Virus record (IMG/VR): IMGVR_UViG_3300025012_000159
Span: 1 to 45,089 of that record
Length of the DNA stretch: 45,089 bases
From: a virus
Reading direction: 5' to 3' (one strand)
Positions 33,075-39,827 of the stretch are shown here, piece by piece. The stretch's first letter is position 1; every line of letters starts with the position of its first letter. The position numbers and the translations under genes were made by a program. The notes beneath the pieces were generated by a model. The model worked only from the letters and a program-made list of their open reading frames with translations, did not search any database and had not been told where the DNA came from.

Positions 33075-33415
33075 TGCTTCTCCAATGATTCTTGTGCAAT
33101 TTTAGCAACGGCTGTTGGTTCACCGCACCCCATGTGACCGTACCCGATTTTATCTTGTGCAATCAGTTCCAGCGCCGTCTTATACTTTTGCGCTATATCA
33201 GGCAGGTCGTGTAGTTTCTGTTCCTCAAGTGGCTTAGGTTCGCCTTTGAGTGCATGGGCAGTGCGGCAAAGAACGTCAAACATCAGGTCGTTGACTGAAT
33301 CAATCCTTTTCATTACTTGTCGCAGTTCGTTATTCTCGGCCATCAGCCGGTCAATCTCCTTCTCATACCAGTTTTCCCGCTCAAAAATGTTCATTAGTAT
33401 AATCTCTTCTCTCAT
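33050..33415 (-). CDS. Coiled-coil protein, paralogous to the 33633 gene (121 aa)
   Basis: The heptad-type EIDRLMAENNELRQVMKRID resembles EIDRLTAENNELKKALEQI in 33633-33824, also at DNA level. The remainder includes RTAHALKGEPKPLEEQ and GYGHMGCGEPTAVA. GGGGAGGAGT precedes the ATG at 33415. Overlaps the next gene's end. Unknown function. Confidence 0.6.
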   Translation of the reverse strand: MREEIILMNIFERENWYEKEIDRLMAENNELRQVMKRIDSVNDLMFDVLCRTAHALKGEPKPLEEQKLHDLPDIAQKYKTALELIAQDKIGYGHMGCGEPTAVAKIAQESLEKQWPTPPAQ

Positions 33416-33636
33416 CACTCCTCCCCTATCACCCGTTTCAGTTCAATCAGCGTACAGTTATCCCCGTCTGCCAGATGACGGTTTTCGGATAAGGTCTGTT
33501 TGATGGCGTCGAGCAACGGCCTTGCAATGTGCAGGGCAAAGAGCTTAGCCGATGTGCTGGTAACATGGGTTCGGTCATCGGTGGGGAACTCAAAGAACCG
33601 GTCAAACTCTTCTTCAATGTGTTTCTTTTTCATCAT
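33415..33636 (-). CDS. Hypothetical protein (73 aa)
   Basis: Helical with acidic N-terminus (HIEEEFDRFFEFPTDDRTHV) and ARPLLDAIKQTLSENRHL. Overlaps both neighbours by about 4 bp in a tightly coupled chain from 34389 to 33050. Not recognised. Confidence 0.55.
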   Translation of the reverse strand: MMKKKHIEEEFDRFFEFPTDDRTHVTSTSAKLFALHIARPLLDAIKQTLSENRHLADGDNCTLIELKRVIGEE

Positions 33637-33824
33637 TTCCCCTCCTTAAGTGCTTCACGGGCTATGTCGAAAACGTCCCCCAGCTCATACCGCCCTGAGT
33701 ATATCTGCTCTAATGCTTTTTTTAATTCGTTGTTCTCAGCGGTGAGGCGGTCAATCTCCGCCCTCAGTGCGTTACGCTCCGAATGGTTGATATCTGCGTA
33801 CTCATGCAAATCACCCTTTGTCAT
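33633..33824 (-). CDS. Short coiled-coil protein (63 aa)
   Basis: ALRAEIDRLTAENNELKKAL is a clear coiled-coil segment, followed by an acidic end. Overlaps by ATGA with the genes on either side. Paralogous segment of the 33050-33415 product. Confidence 0.55.
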   Translation of the reverse strand: MTKGDLHEYADINHSERNALRAEIDRLTAENNELKKALEQIYSGRYELGDVFDIAREALKEGK

Positions 33825-34162
33825 TTCCCCTCCTTCTCAATCAACTGGATTACGCAACTTGTGATAGCTTCGGCAATGGTGGGGCCGAAACACATATCAA
33901 TATCTGACAGCAAATATGGGTTGCACCTCCACATCTTAGTTCCGTCGGGGTATTCCACACTACACAACTGCATGTGATACCCCCTCTCCACCAGAGCCGG
34001 TAGGAGGGCGATGGCGTCAGTGTCCCTATCGCGGAACCTTCCGTTTACGCTGGTACGGGAAGTCCACTCAGGCACAATCTTGGCGTACATTTCCCCATTG
34101 TGACCAAAGTAAACATCCGTCCACCCCAACCATAATGCAATTCTCTTGTTAATCTCGCTCAT
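33821..34162 (-). CDS. Phage ABA-sandwich-domain-like protein (113 aa)
   Basis: INKRIALWLGWTDVYF, DTDAIALLPALVERGYHMQL and YLLSDIDMCFGPTIAEAIT resemble the alpha-beta-alpha sandwich family that recurs in phage accessory regions (N-terminal W-G-W, C-terminal A-x-C-x-A-L). Role unknown. Member of the overlapping chain. Confidence 0.6.
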   Translation of the reverse strand: MSEINKRIALWLGWTDVYFGHNGEMYAKIVPEWTSRTSVNGRFRDRDTDAIALLPALVERGYHMQLCSVEYPDGTKMWRCNPYLLSDIDMCFGPTIAEAITSCVIQLIEKEGK

Positions 34163-34389
34163 ACCCCCTCCATCAACCTACCAAAATTTGACTCCGTAAA
34201 TACCAACCTCTTGTTCTCCATCTTCATCTTGACAGCTTTCTCGACTACCGGCGTATCAGCTAATCCGATTAACCTGAACTCTTCCTCTAGCCATATTCGC
34301 CCCCTCTTGTCCATATCGTTAAAGGCGGTTCGGCACTTTTGAGTGTTGCCGATGTAGATTATCTCTCCGCAAAGGGTAAGTGTTACCAT
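34159..34389 (-). CDS. Hypothetical protein (76 aa)
   Basis: A Cys at position 7 and basic helix VVEKAVKMKMENKRLVF. GGGAGTTATGAC precedes the ATG. It starts just after the hairpin at 34402-34425 and overlaps the ABA-like gene. No family recognised. Confidence 0.5.
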   Translation of the reverse strand: MVTLTLCGEIIYIGNTQKCRTAFNDMDKRGRIWLEEEFRLIGLADTPVVEKAVKMKMENKRLVFTESNFGRLMEGV

Positions 34390-34401
34390 GTCATAACTCC
34401 C

Positions 34402-34425
34402 GGTGGAGCGGGCTAGCCGCTCACC
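34402..34425 (-). other. Hairpin in the leader of the 34159-34389 gene
   Basis: GGTG/CACC plus AGCGG/CCGCT stems with one bulged G and a GCTAG loop. There is no T-run on the minus strand, so it is not a terminator. It lies in the 82-bp gap between the primase zinc-finger gene and the next chain gene; mRNA processing or translation control is possible. Confidence 0.45.
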
Positions 34426-34471
34426 TCAACACCCGTTATATCTCCCCCGACAGCCCTATGCCGTCGATGGG

Positions 34472-34963
34472 TTACTGTAGACGCTTGACTGCCGTTTTAA
34501 AATCACATCCGTACATAATCTGATATGCCCCTATTGAGTCGTACTTTGCACCACATGCGGGGCAAATGGCAGAGTTAGTCTTTGTACCGTGGTACATCGA
34601 CGGATTCTTATCTGCGTGGTCGGGGTTGATGCAATGAGTCAGCCGACGTTTAAACTCTATGATTGTTTCAATCGGAGTTGACCTTGCCCGTTGTATCATA
34701 TCGTCGGTGATTTCGTCCTTCCGCGCCTCAAGTGCCGACAGTTCTTTGTCTATCTTGGCTATCTCTGATTTGCAAAACCTTATCCGCTCCAAGATGTAAT
34801 GTGCCAGCACAGGGCATGTCGTTTCCTCCCACCAGTATTCTTCCCACTCTCCAGCTAAAACATCCTCAAGATATCTCTTCCGCTTCCAAAGGGCCAGTCT
34901 GTACGGGTAATCCATCGACTCGGCAGCTTTCTTTATTTCCCTCAGAGAATATCCTTGAAACAT
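34472..34963 (-). CDS. Primase zinc-finger protein (CHC2-like; 163 aa)
   Basis: The C-terminal half has HCINPDHADKNPSMYH and ICPACGAKYDSIGAYQIM, a DnaG-type CHC2 zinc ribbon. The N-terminal half is a helical region with Trp-rich EWEEYWWEETTCP. It lacks the TOPRIM/RNA polymerase part of a full primase. ATG 34963 overlaps the helicase stop (TAATG). Probably delivers template recognition for a host primase or helicase; inference. Confidence 0.7.
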   Translation of the reverse strand: MFQGYSLREIKKAAESMDYPYRLALWKRKRYLEDVLAGEWEEYWWEETTCPVLAHYILERIRFCKSEIAKIDKELSALEARKDEITDDMIQRARSTPIETIIEFKRRLTHCINPDHADKNPSMYHGTKTNSAICPACGAKYDSIGAYQIMYGCDFKTAVKRLQ

Positions 34964-35844
34964 TACCACACCTTCCTGTTGTAATAGTGGCAAGGCTCTT
35001 GCCCTAACTGGTCATGATACTGAAGCGTCCCCCTGTTGAAATACAATCCATACTTGCCTTCAGCTTCCGGTTCATCCCTTGACTTTGAGCAATACAGCAC
35101 AGCATCATACATGGCGTGAATATCCGTGATTGACTTCTTTGTGGTTTCACCCGCCTCCCATTTTTCAAGCTCATCCGCCTTAGCCTTATTGCGCCAGACG
35201 GTAAATACATTGTCTGCCATGTCGGTGATAGAGCCGGTTCCTCTCACGTCCATCTTCCCCGGTATTTGGTATTCATCCATCCCTTTGCGCGGGTGAGCTA
35301 CAAGATGGACATGCGCGTTGTATTTCTGAGCAAACCCTTGGAGCCAATCGGCAACCCTCTTTTGAGAGTTGTAATCATCTTCATCAAGGCCGCACTTCAT
35401 GAGGCTGTCCACCACAAATTGAGTTACCCCTTTATCCGCTTGTTCCGTGAATAGCTGGATCACCCTGTCTGCCTTTATCTGCCCCATGTGACCGTGGATC
35501 AGCAATTCATTGCCGTACCACTCTAAGCATTCGGTGATAGTCAACTCATCGGGGGCTACCTCTCCAATAGATTGCTTAATCAATCGGTGAAGTGTCCGCC
35601 CAGGGGTCATTTCATAAGAGGCGATACAAACCTGCTCCCCTTGCTCTATCGCTTCAAGCATCATCTGGTTAAGGAACAGGCTTTTGCCGTGACCGTTAAA
35701 CCCCGTCCACACCGACATTTCCCCTCGGCCAAAAAATATGTTTTTGCATTTATCCCACCGTGGCCGAAATCCTTTACGAACGTCATGCTTAGGAAAGAAA
35801 CGGTCAAGAACTTCTCCGATAAAACAACGGGCGGGTTTTATCAC
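34963..35844 (-). CDS. DnaB-like replicative helicase (293 aa)
   Basis: RecA-fold ATPase of the DnaB/Twinkle family. Walker A TGFNGHGKS is at about residues 47-55, Walker B VTQFVVDSL at about 140-148, a HLVAHPRK motif-3 block at about 180-187, and DVRGTGSITDMADN at about 200-212. At 293 residues only the C-terminal helicase domain is present; the primase zinc finger is a separate, translationally coupled gene downstream. The GTG start overlaps the replication gene's stop. Confidence 0.85.
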   Translation of the reverse strand: MIKPARCFIGEVLDRFFPKHDVRKGFRPRWDKCKNIFFGRGEMSVWTGFNGHGKSLFLNQMMLEAIEQGEQVCIASYEMTPGRTLHRLIKQSIGEVAPDELTITECLEWYGNELLIHGHMGQIKADRVIQLFTEQADKGVTQFVVDSLMKCGLDEDDYNSQKRVADWLQGFAQKYNAHVHLVAHPRKGMDEYQIPGKMDVRGTGSITDMADNVFTVWRNKAKADELEKWEAGETTKKSITDIHAMYDAVLYCSKSRDEPEAEGKYGLYFNRGTLQYHDQLGQEPCHYYNRKVW

Positions 35845-36554
35845 TTGACACCCCTCATTGCCGAGGCAACCCTTGATTCTTCTGCGAACAGAGAGGGTGG
35901 ATTCCAGTCGATGTAGTCAACCCAATACGAAGGGTTGAACCAACCTTGACCGTCTTTGATGGTTCGAGTTCTTTCGCTTTTGAGCATGGCAATGTAATTG
36001 CTCATTGCCGTACACATCTCGGCATACCGCTGTAGAGTTTTGACCTCATCCAGGAAATACTTCTTGGCGGGTTCTTTGCCTGATTTCTTGGGGTATCGCT
36101 TCCAAATGTTCTCAAAGAGAAAGGCAAAATACTTGAGGCGGTCAGCCTCTTTATATTCTACTTCTACTTCTACTTCTAGCGGGACTAGTTCAGGAGTAGT
36201 CCCGGAGTAGTCCGGCATATCATCCAAGCCTAGCCTATCTCTGCGTAATTCCTGATGTTCTGTCCAGTTAAGGCTGTGTATGAACCATAGGCCATTATGT
36301 TGGAAACGTTTGACGCTAGTTTTCTCGGTAATCTCTGACAAACACTTTTCAATAATGGGTATCGTAAAAGAATCAATCAGTGGGACCACTTCCCCTTTGA
36401 TGTAATGAGGGGAACCATTCATTTTCCCGTGGCTGGAAAAATGCGGTATAAGTAGAGTGAAAAGAACCATTGAATCTTTGGATAGTGAAGCAAATTTCAA
36501 TGAACGGCTAATATCCTTGCGTATCATCCTGCCCTTAGATGTTGGCGCTGCCAT
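35841..36554 (-). CDS. Replication initiation-like protein (237 aa)
   Basis: MAAPTSKGRMIRKDISRSLK, then SKDSMVLFTLLIPHF and the winged-helix-like LIDSFTIPIIEKCLSEIT resemble phage replication proteins of the O/DnaD type that load the helicase encoded next. The C-terminal YFAFLFENIWKRYPKKSGKE also occurs in that class. AGGAGG before ATG 36554 fixes the start. A frame in phase runs upstream to GTG 36728 but includes the terminator. Confidence 0.6.
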   Translation of the reverse strand: MAAPTSKGRMIRKDISRSLKFASLSKDSMVLFTLLIPHFSSHGKMNGSPHYIKGEVVPLIDSFTIPIIEKCLSEITEKTSVKRFQHNGLWFIHSLNWTEHQELRRDRLGLDDMPDYSGTTPELVPLEVEVEVEYKEADRLKYFAFLFENIWKRYPKKSGKEPAKKYFLDEVKTLQRYAEMCTAMSNYIAMLKSERTRTIKDGQGWFNPSYWVDYIDWNPPSLFAEESRVASAMRGVK

Positions 36555-36611
36555 TACAACCTCCTGGTGACTGCTCGCCCCAGTCGGAAAATAGAAACTA
36601 TCAATTTGGTT

Positions 36612-36660
36612 AAAAAAAGACCCCGGCCAGAACGTGTGCGCGTCCCAACCGGGGGTCTTA
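36612..36660 (-). terminator. Rho-independent terminator (attenuator candidate) before the replication operon
   Basis: Minus strand: a 10-bp stem (36649-36659 with 36617-36626, one extra base) around AAGACCCC / GGGGTCTT, then seven T (36618-36612). It lies about 58 bp before the replication gene's ATG and downstream of two promoters, so it either ends the upstream operon or attenuates the replication operon. Confidence 0.75.
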
Positions 36661-36764
36661 TTTCTGGGCATGGCCGATTCTCTTGCGGAGTTCGTACCGT
36701 CCCATATCTTGAAAAGGCTCTGCCGCACAACAGTTACCTTCCCTATTCAGTTGTCAGTGCCGCC

Positions 36765-36793
36765 ATTATCGCACGGCAAGATTACGATTGCAA
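36765..36793 (-). promoter_or_regulatory. Replication-operon promoter 1 (extended -10)
   Basis: Minus strand: TTGCAA (36788-36793), 17-bp spacer ending GTGC, GATAAT (36765-36770). The TGC extension is shared with the other phage promoters. Confidence 0.6.
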
Positions 36794-36813
36794 GAGATTT
36801 TAGTGAACCTACT

Positions 36814-36841
36814 ATAATATCTCCCGTAACCTTTCTGTCAA
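36814..36841 (-). promoter_or_regulatory. Replication-operon promoter 2
   Basis: Minus strand: perfect TTGACA (36836-36841), 16-bp spacer, TATTAT (36814-36819), or an 18-bp spacer to TTATAG. Directly upstream of promoter 1; the two are tandem. Confidence 0.6.
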
Positions 36842-36862
36842 GCAGGGGGAGGGTAAAAAAAA

Positions 36863-37159
36863 TTACAACTCCACTCGGTTGATGGTGTCCTCGATTCTGT
36901 TTAACGCGCACTTGATATCGGTGAACCTGATACGGAGTTCGTTGAACAAGGGCGGGTACTCCCTGTTGTCTTTGGCGTTTTCGCATAAAGGCGGTGAGGG
37001 GCAAGATGACGTGGTGATAGGGCTGAGTTTGCCTTCAATCCTGTCAGCAAGACGGGCAATCCTTTCAGCCAATTCATCCGCAAATCTGCCGATTTCATCC
37101 GCTACCGTTGGCCTTGCGGCTATCGTTGCTTTTTCCATTTCTCCATTTCCTTTGTACAT
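36863..37159 (-). CDS. Hypothetical helical protein (98 aa)
   Basis: Helix-rich with RFADELAERIARLADRIEGK and two Cys in the loop SCPSPPLCEN, then RIEDTINRVEL: a two-helix hairpin of the small phage protein type. AAAGGAGGTAACACT precedes the ATG. Last gene before the replication promoters. Confidence 0.6.
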   Translation of the reverse strand: MYKGNGEMEKATIAARPTVADEIGRFADELAERIARLADRIEGKLSPITTSSCPSPPLCENAKDNREYPPLFNELRIRFTDIKCALNRIEDTINRVEL

Positions 37160-37182
37160 AGTGTTACCTCCTTTGGTTGTTA

Positions 37183-37392
37183 TTACTCCGCATCCTTCAG
37201 ACACTTCTTCAGTGCTTTTGCAAATCGGTCGATGTCCTTTTCATCATCCAGCGCCCACCGCTGAGTTGATATGACGAGATAGTTCCCGCCGCCGCCGTCT
37301 TCTACGGTCACGGTAATGTCGTTGCAAATCAGGTCAGCCGGAGCGCAGCAGTCCAACTCTTGCGTATCGGTGAATGATGTAGGCTTTAGCAT
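37183..37392 (-). CDS. Hypothetical protein with single CC pair (69 aa)
   Basis: LDCCAPADLIC, then a beta hairpin (ITVTVEDGGGGNYLVISTQR) and an acidic helix RFAKALKKCLKDAE. It looks like a small phage protein of the HTH-less type; unknown. It nearly abuts the gene at 36863. Confidence 0.55.
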   Translation of the reverse strand: MLKPTSFTDTQELDCCAPADLICNDITVTVEDGGGGNYLVISTQRWALDDEKDIDRFAKALKKCLKDAE

Positions 37393-37505
37393 AATGTCCC
37401 CTCCTGCTTCTCAGCCATCAGCCAAGAAGATTTACCTACCTTGCGATACCACACCCCGTTGACCTTCTGCCAGCCGATGTTCTTTAGTGCGCCCTGTTGT
37501 CTCAT
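37386..37505 (-). CDS. Hypothetical protein (39 aa)
   Basis: AAGGAGACCCC precedes ATG 37505. WQKVNGVWYRKVGKSSWLM is Trp-rich. It overlaps the end of the zinc-ribbon gene by 74 bp in another frame, which is unusual, but its ribosome site is excellent. Confidence 0.45.
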   Translation of the reverse strand: MRQQGALKNIGWQKVNGVWYRKVGKSSWLMAEKQEGTLC

Positions 37506-37665
37506 GGGGTCTCCTTGTTATCGCTATCATTTCTTCCATTGGGTAAGCTCTGCGGCAGTCTTGGCAAGCACGACCGAGAGGCATATGCTTTGCGTATATC
37601 ACTCTGCTACCCTTTAGCGGCTTGAGGGTACGGCAGACGCAGCAATTGAGGTTCCGGAGGGTCAT
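37432..37665 (-). CDS. Zinc-ribbon-like protein (77 aa)
   Basis: CCVC and CQDC, 24 residues apart, form a C4 ribbon in a basic protein (SRVIYAKHMPLGRACQDCRR is the core). GAGAGGG precedes ATG 37665, which overlaps the upstream stop. Its C-terminal ~25 residues overlap the 37386-37505 gene and may not be functional. Confidence 0.55.
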   Translation of the reverse strand: MTLRNLNCCVCRTLKPLKGSRVIYAKHMPLGRACQDCRRAYPMEEMIAITRRPHETTGRTKEHRLAEGQRGVVSQGR

Positions 37666-37907
37666 GTGCAAGCCCTCTCTCTCCCTACCATTTGAGCCGC
37701 GCACTCGGTAATGAAAGCCGTTATCCCCTCGGCTACGCTGATACCGTCCTTGTCCGCGCACTTCTTCACGACCTCGTAAATTGAAGCAGGAAGCTCAAGG
37801 ACTACACTGTGGGTAAAGGCTCCGTTACAGGTGAGGCAAGTTGGATTGGTGCGCCGGATCTGATTACACTTGTCATGGGTCATCTTTGCAGACAGTGGGC
37901 AATTCAT
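37662..37907 (-). CDS. Cys-rich plus RHH-type protein (81 aa)
   Basis: The first 30 residues carry CPLS, CNQ and CLTC (metal-binding like). VVLELPASIYEVVKKCADKD and ISVAEGITAFITECAA read as an RHH-like strand-helix-helix. GGAGG precedes the ATG. Possibly a small regulator. Confidence 0.5.
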   Translation of the reverse strand: MNCPLSAKMTHDKCNQIRRTNPTCLTCNGAFTHSVVLELPASIYEVVKKCADKDGISVAEGITAFITECAAQMVGRERACT

Positions 37908-37964
37908 AAAAACCTCCGATAAGATAACAGGTTAAGCATGTTAGCAACTTTATCAAACACCCTC

Positions 37965-37994
37965 TTGACAGAAAAAACACTGCTTTTGTATAAT
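37965..37994 (+). promoter_or_regulatory. Plus-strand consensus promoter inside the minus-strand block
   Basis: Exact TTGACA (37965-37970), 18-bp spacer, exact TATAAT (37989-37994): the only perfect pair of hexamers that I found in the window. It faces right, against all genes nearby. Confidence 0.7.
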
Positions 37995-38000
37995 GGTTCT

Positions 38001-38085
38001 GCCGGTACATCGCGTTCAGCATCGCTGAAAAGCGAGGCAAAACCTTGGGACTAGCTCTTAGTCCCAAAGCCCCCTTCTCAAAAAT
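38001..38085 (+). ncRNA. Candidate small structured RNA (two hairpins)
   Basis: Starting just after the consensus promoter: hairpin TCGCT-GAAA-AGCGA (38022-38035, GNRA tetraloop, plus flanking GC pairs) and a 9-bp perfect hairpin TTGGGACTA / TAGTCCCAA with a GCTCT loop (38045-38067). No gene lies here on either strand (37908-38093). Read-through would be antisense to the gene at 38094-38366. The second hairpin on the minus strand, followed by GGTTTT, may instead end the minus transcript. Confidence 0.5.
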
Positions 38086-38093
38086 GAACAGGT

Positions 38094-38366
38094 TTAACCT
38101 TCTAAAACGTTACGAATGTCAGTACGCAAACTGATATTGTTGTTAGGGTCGCGGTTAAGTTCTATGAGTGCTTCCCTGAGCAATCCGGACATCCGGCTAA
38201 AATCCTTTAGCTGTGGCACCGACTCCACTCCATGCTTGAACCCATACAGAAAACTGCTACAGTAGTGAAACCCTATCAACTCCACCGTTGCCTCAGCTTC
38301 CCCGTGTGCCTCAAGTAGCGACTTCACGTAACTCCAATGTGCTTCTGCTAGGTCTTTTGCGGTCAT
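38094..38366 (-). CDS. Hypothetical phage protein with HWSYV motif (90 aa)
   Basis: AHWSYVKSLLEAHG and ELIGFHYCSSFLYGFKHGVE mark a helical protein of a kind common in accessory phage regions. AGGAGG before ATG 38366 sets the start. The adjacent plus-strand RNA could be its antisense partner. Confidence 0.55.
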   Translation of the reverse strand: MTAKDLAEAHWSYVKSLLEAHGEAEATVELIGFHYCSSFLYGFKHGVESVPQLKDFSRMSGLLREALIELNRDPNNNISLRTDIRNVLEG

Positions 38367-38377
38367 GGTGCCTCCTA

Positions 38378-38587
38378 TTATGATCTTTTGTTCCACTTCC
38401 GATTCGCCTCTAATCCATTTTTGTCAATAGGTCCAACGGCTCCACATGCTAGACACGTAATGGCTCCGTATGGTGGGCCTTGGGTCGCAGGCAATACCGT
38501 AGGCTTAATCAGTTCAGACTCTCCACAGAACGGACAGGGGATCAGATCATAACTCGCATCGGAGCGACAATAGTATTCAGGTGTCAC
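38378..38587 (-). CDS. Lar-like restriction alleviation protein (69 aa)
   Basis: LIPCPFCGESEL, ITCLACGAVGP and a final KWNKR are the marks of the Lar family (CPFCG ... C..CG, ending in AxxxWNxR). Lar proteins relieve type I restriction. GTG 38587 has AAGGAGGGAGT upstream. Family assignment by motif only; anti-restriction activity is an inference. Confidence 0.65.
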   Translation of the reverse strand: MTPEYYCRSDASYDLIPCPFCGESELIKPTVLPATQGPPYGAITCLACGAVGPIDKNGLEANRKWNKRS

Positions 38588-38597
38588 ACTCCCTCCT

Positions 38598-38927
38598 TCA
38601 GTATGGCACGTCGCCATCTTCGTTATCCGGGTCAAAGAATGTCCGTTGCGGTTCGGGTAGCCCCAACATTCGCCGCGCACTCCATTCGTCCATCGGCTTC
38701 TGTTGCAGTTGTCCCGCTGCGGCTCTGGCGGTTTCTTCATCGGTAATGGTAATGGCGTAGATTGCAGCGGCTCCGAGTAGCTTGGTAAAGGACTGGCAAC
38801 CGCAGACTTCTGGCACGTCCACCCTCACAAAGCTTGTCCCGCCGATTGCCTGCTCCGATACCTTGCCAGCTAAACGCTGATGCCCCATAACTTCTACCAT
38901 TGCCCATGCTTCAAATTTGTCAGCCAT
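38598..38927 (-). CDS. Conserved phage hypothetical protein (109 aa)
   Basis: EAWAMVEVMGHQRLAGKVSE, then SFVRVDVPEV and AAIYAITITDEETARAAA. This W-A-x-V-E ... GH.R.AG pattern belongs to a phage family of unknown activity. Located between Lar-like and Ref-like genes. Confidence 0.6.
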   Translation of the reverse strand: MADKFEAWAMVEVMGHQRLAGKVSEQAIGGTSFVRVDVPEVCGCQSFTKLLGAAAIYAITITDEETARAAAGQLQQKPMDEWSARRMLGLPEPQRTFFDPDNEDGDVPY

Positions 38928-38928
38928 T

Positions 38929-39231
38929 TTATCCCTCCTTCAGTTGATGTCCTGCCCGGACGTAATCAGCGTTGTACCGAAGTATCCTAGCTTCTGGGCA
39001 TCGGAGCCCGTATATTTCTTTACCTTTATCATGCCGGATGCGGTGGCAGATATAGCACATTGGTATACATCGGGTGTCGTCACATTTTCCGCCAAGAGTT
39101 GAATGACCTATGCGGTTCTCGTGGTGAGCCTGAACATTCTGAGTTGAACCGCAAATGGCGCAAGGCTTAGTTCTTATCCACTTGAGATAGTCAGGGTCGA
39201 GAATTCTTTTCTTCTTGGGTAAGAGGGTCAT
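38929..39231 (-). CDS. Ref/HNH-like nuclease-type protein (100 aa)
   Basis: KKKRILDPDYLKWIRTKPCA opens it, followed by CAICGSTQNVQAHHENR, DDTRCIPMCYICHRIRHDKG: a C-x2-C ... H-H ... C-x2-C-H arrangement as in RecA-dependent nuclease Ref and other HNH-type proteins. ATG 39231 has AGGAGCGG upstream and overlaps the HNH gene's stop by ATGA, so its translation probably depends on the HNH gene. Confidence 0.65.
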   Translation of the reverse strand: MTLLPKKKRILDPDYLKWIRTKPCAICGSTQNVQAHHENRIGHSTLGGKCDDTRCIPMCYICHRIRHDKGKEIYGLRCPEARILRYNADYVRAGHQLKEG

Positions 39232-39668
39232 TCTGCCGCTCCTGTCTTTTGCCACCATCCCCTTCCTTTTGCTGTCATATCGTCAACATTTTCCTTTTGC
39301 GTCCCGAGAAACAAATGGTTAGGGTTGCAGCATAGAGGGTTATCGCATTTATGCAGCACGTAAAAACCGTTAGGCACAGGACCATTTGTGATTTCCCATG
39401 CTATTCGGTGGGCTTTACAGCTTTTCTTGTTTCTTCTCAGGTTGCCATAACCATCAGTGTTTCTTGCTCCCTTCCAGTGCCAGCAATCATTTCCAGATCG
39501 TATTTCTACTTTGGGCCAAAAATCTGCGACCCCTTTAGGGTGAGGATGATGGTTGAATACGTATCGCAATGGCTCACCCTTTACATGACCACTTCTTGTA
39601 TGGTTTTTATCAGCTATTTTAGTCTTTTGACCACAACCACAATGACAATACCCATAAGGGATTTCCAT
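39228..39668 (-). CDS. HNH homing endonuclease (HNH_3-type, 146 aa)
   Basis: GNDCWHWKGARNTDGYGNLR, KAHRIAWEITNGPVPNGFYV and VLHKCDNPLCCNPNHLFLGT are the HNH_3 homing endonuclease motif set (H ... N ... H with Cys pairs), followed by ENVDDMTAKGR. The N-terminus has CHCGCGQ. Such genes are mobile and cut DNA at intron- or gene-free sites. The ATG and ribosome site lie in a 25-bp inverted repeat (39659-39717). Confidence 0.85.
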   Translation of the reverse strand: MEIPYGYCHCGCGQKTKIADKNHTRSGHVKGEPLRYVFNHHPHPKGVADFWPKVEIRSGNDCWHWKGARNTDGYGNLRRNKKSCKAHRIAWEITNGPVPNGFYVLHKCDNPLCCNPNHLFLGTQKENVDDMTAKGRGWWQKTGAAE

Positions 39669-39717
39669 AGCGCACTCCTTTTTTTGAGCGTGAAAAAGGA
39701 GTGCGCTATGGAAATCC
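39659..39717. repeat. 25-bp perfect inverted repeat covering the HNH start
   Basis: Arms 39659-39683 and 39693-39717 are perfect complements around a 9-base loop. On the minus transcript the 3' arm holds AAAGGAG and the HNH ATG (39668), so both would be paired. The 5' arm contains the TAG of a 21-codon leader ORF (39706-39771). Confidence 0.95.
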
Positions 39718-39771
39718 AGGATTAGGCCGGGGCTTCACAGCTACCCGATTCTCGTGCTTACTATCATTCAT
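39706..39771 (-). CDS. Leader ORF before the HNH gene (21 aa)
   Basis: AAAGGATAACAACA precedes the ATG at 39771. The product (NDSKHENRVAVKPRPNPGFP) ends at TAG inside the 5' arm of the inverted repeat. A ribosome finishing here would cover that arm and open the hairpin, so a regulatory leader role is inferred. Alternatively, it is a gene fragment cut by HNH insertion. Confidence 0.45.
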   Translation of the reverse strand: MNDSKHENRVAVKPRPNPGFP

Positions 39772-39798
39772 TGTTGTTATCCTTTACTGAGCGGAATC

Positions 39799-39827
39799 AT
39801 TGTAATATGTTATGGTGAAAATATCAA
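39799..39827 (-). promoter_or_regulatory. Promoter upstream of the leader/HNH gene
   Basis: Minus strand: TTGATA (39822-39827), 17-bp spacer, TACAAT (39799-39804). It overlaps the last codons of the upstream HNH gene and would give the leader-HNH-Ref unit its own transcript. Confidence 0.5.

Noticed and set aside
38001-38085. Cyclic-di-GMP (GEMM) riboswitch
   Set aside because: GGCAAAACC and CAAAGCC resemble parts of it, but the GNRA hairpin is in the wrong place and the second arm is missing.
38084-38134. 16-codon plus-strand ORF after the small RNA
   Set aside because: No ribosome site; overlaps the minus-strand gene end.
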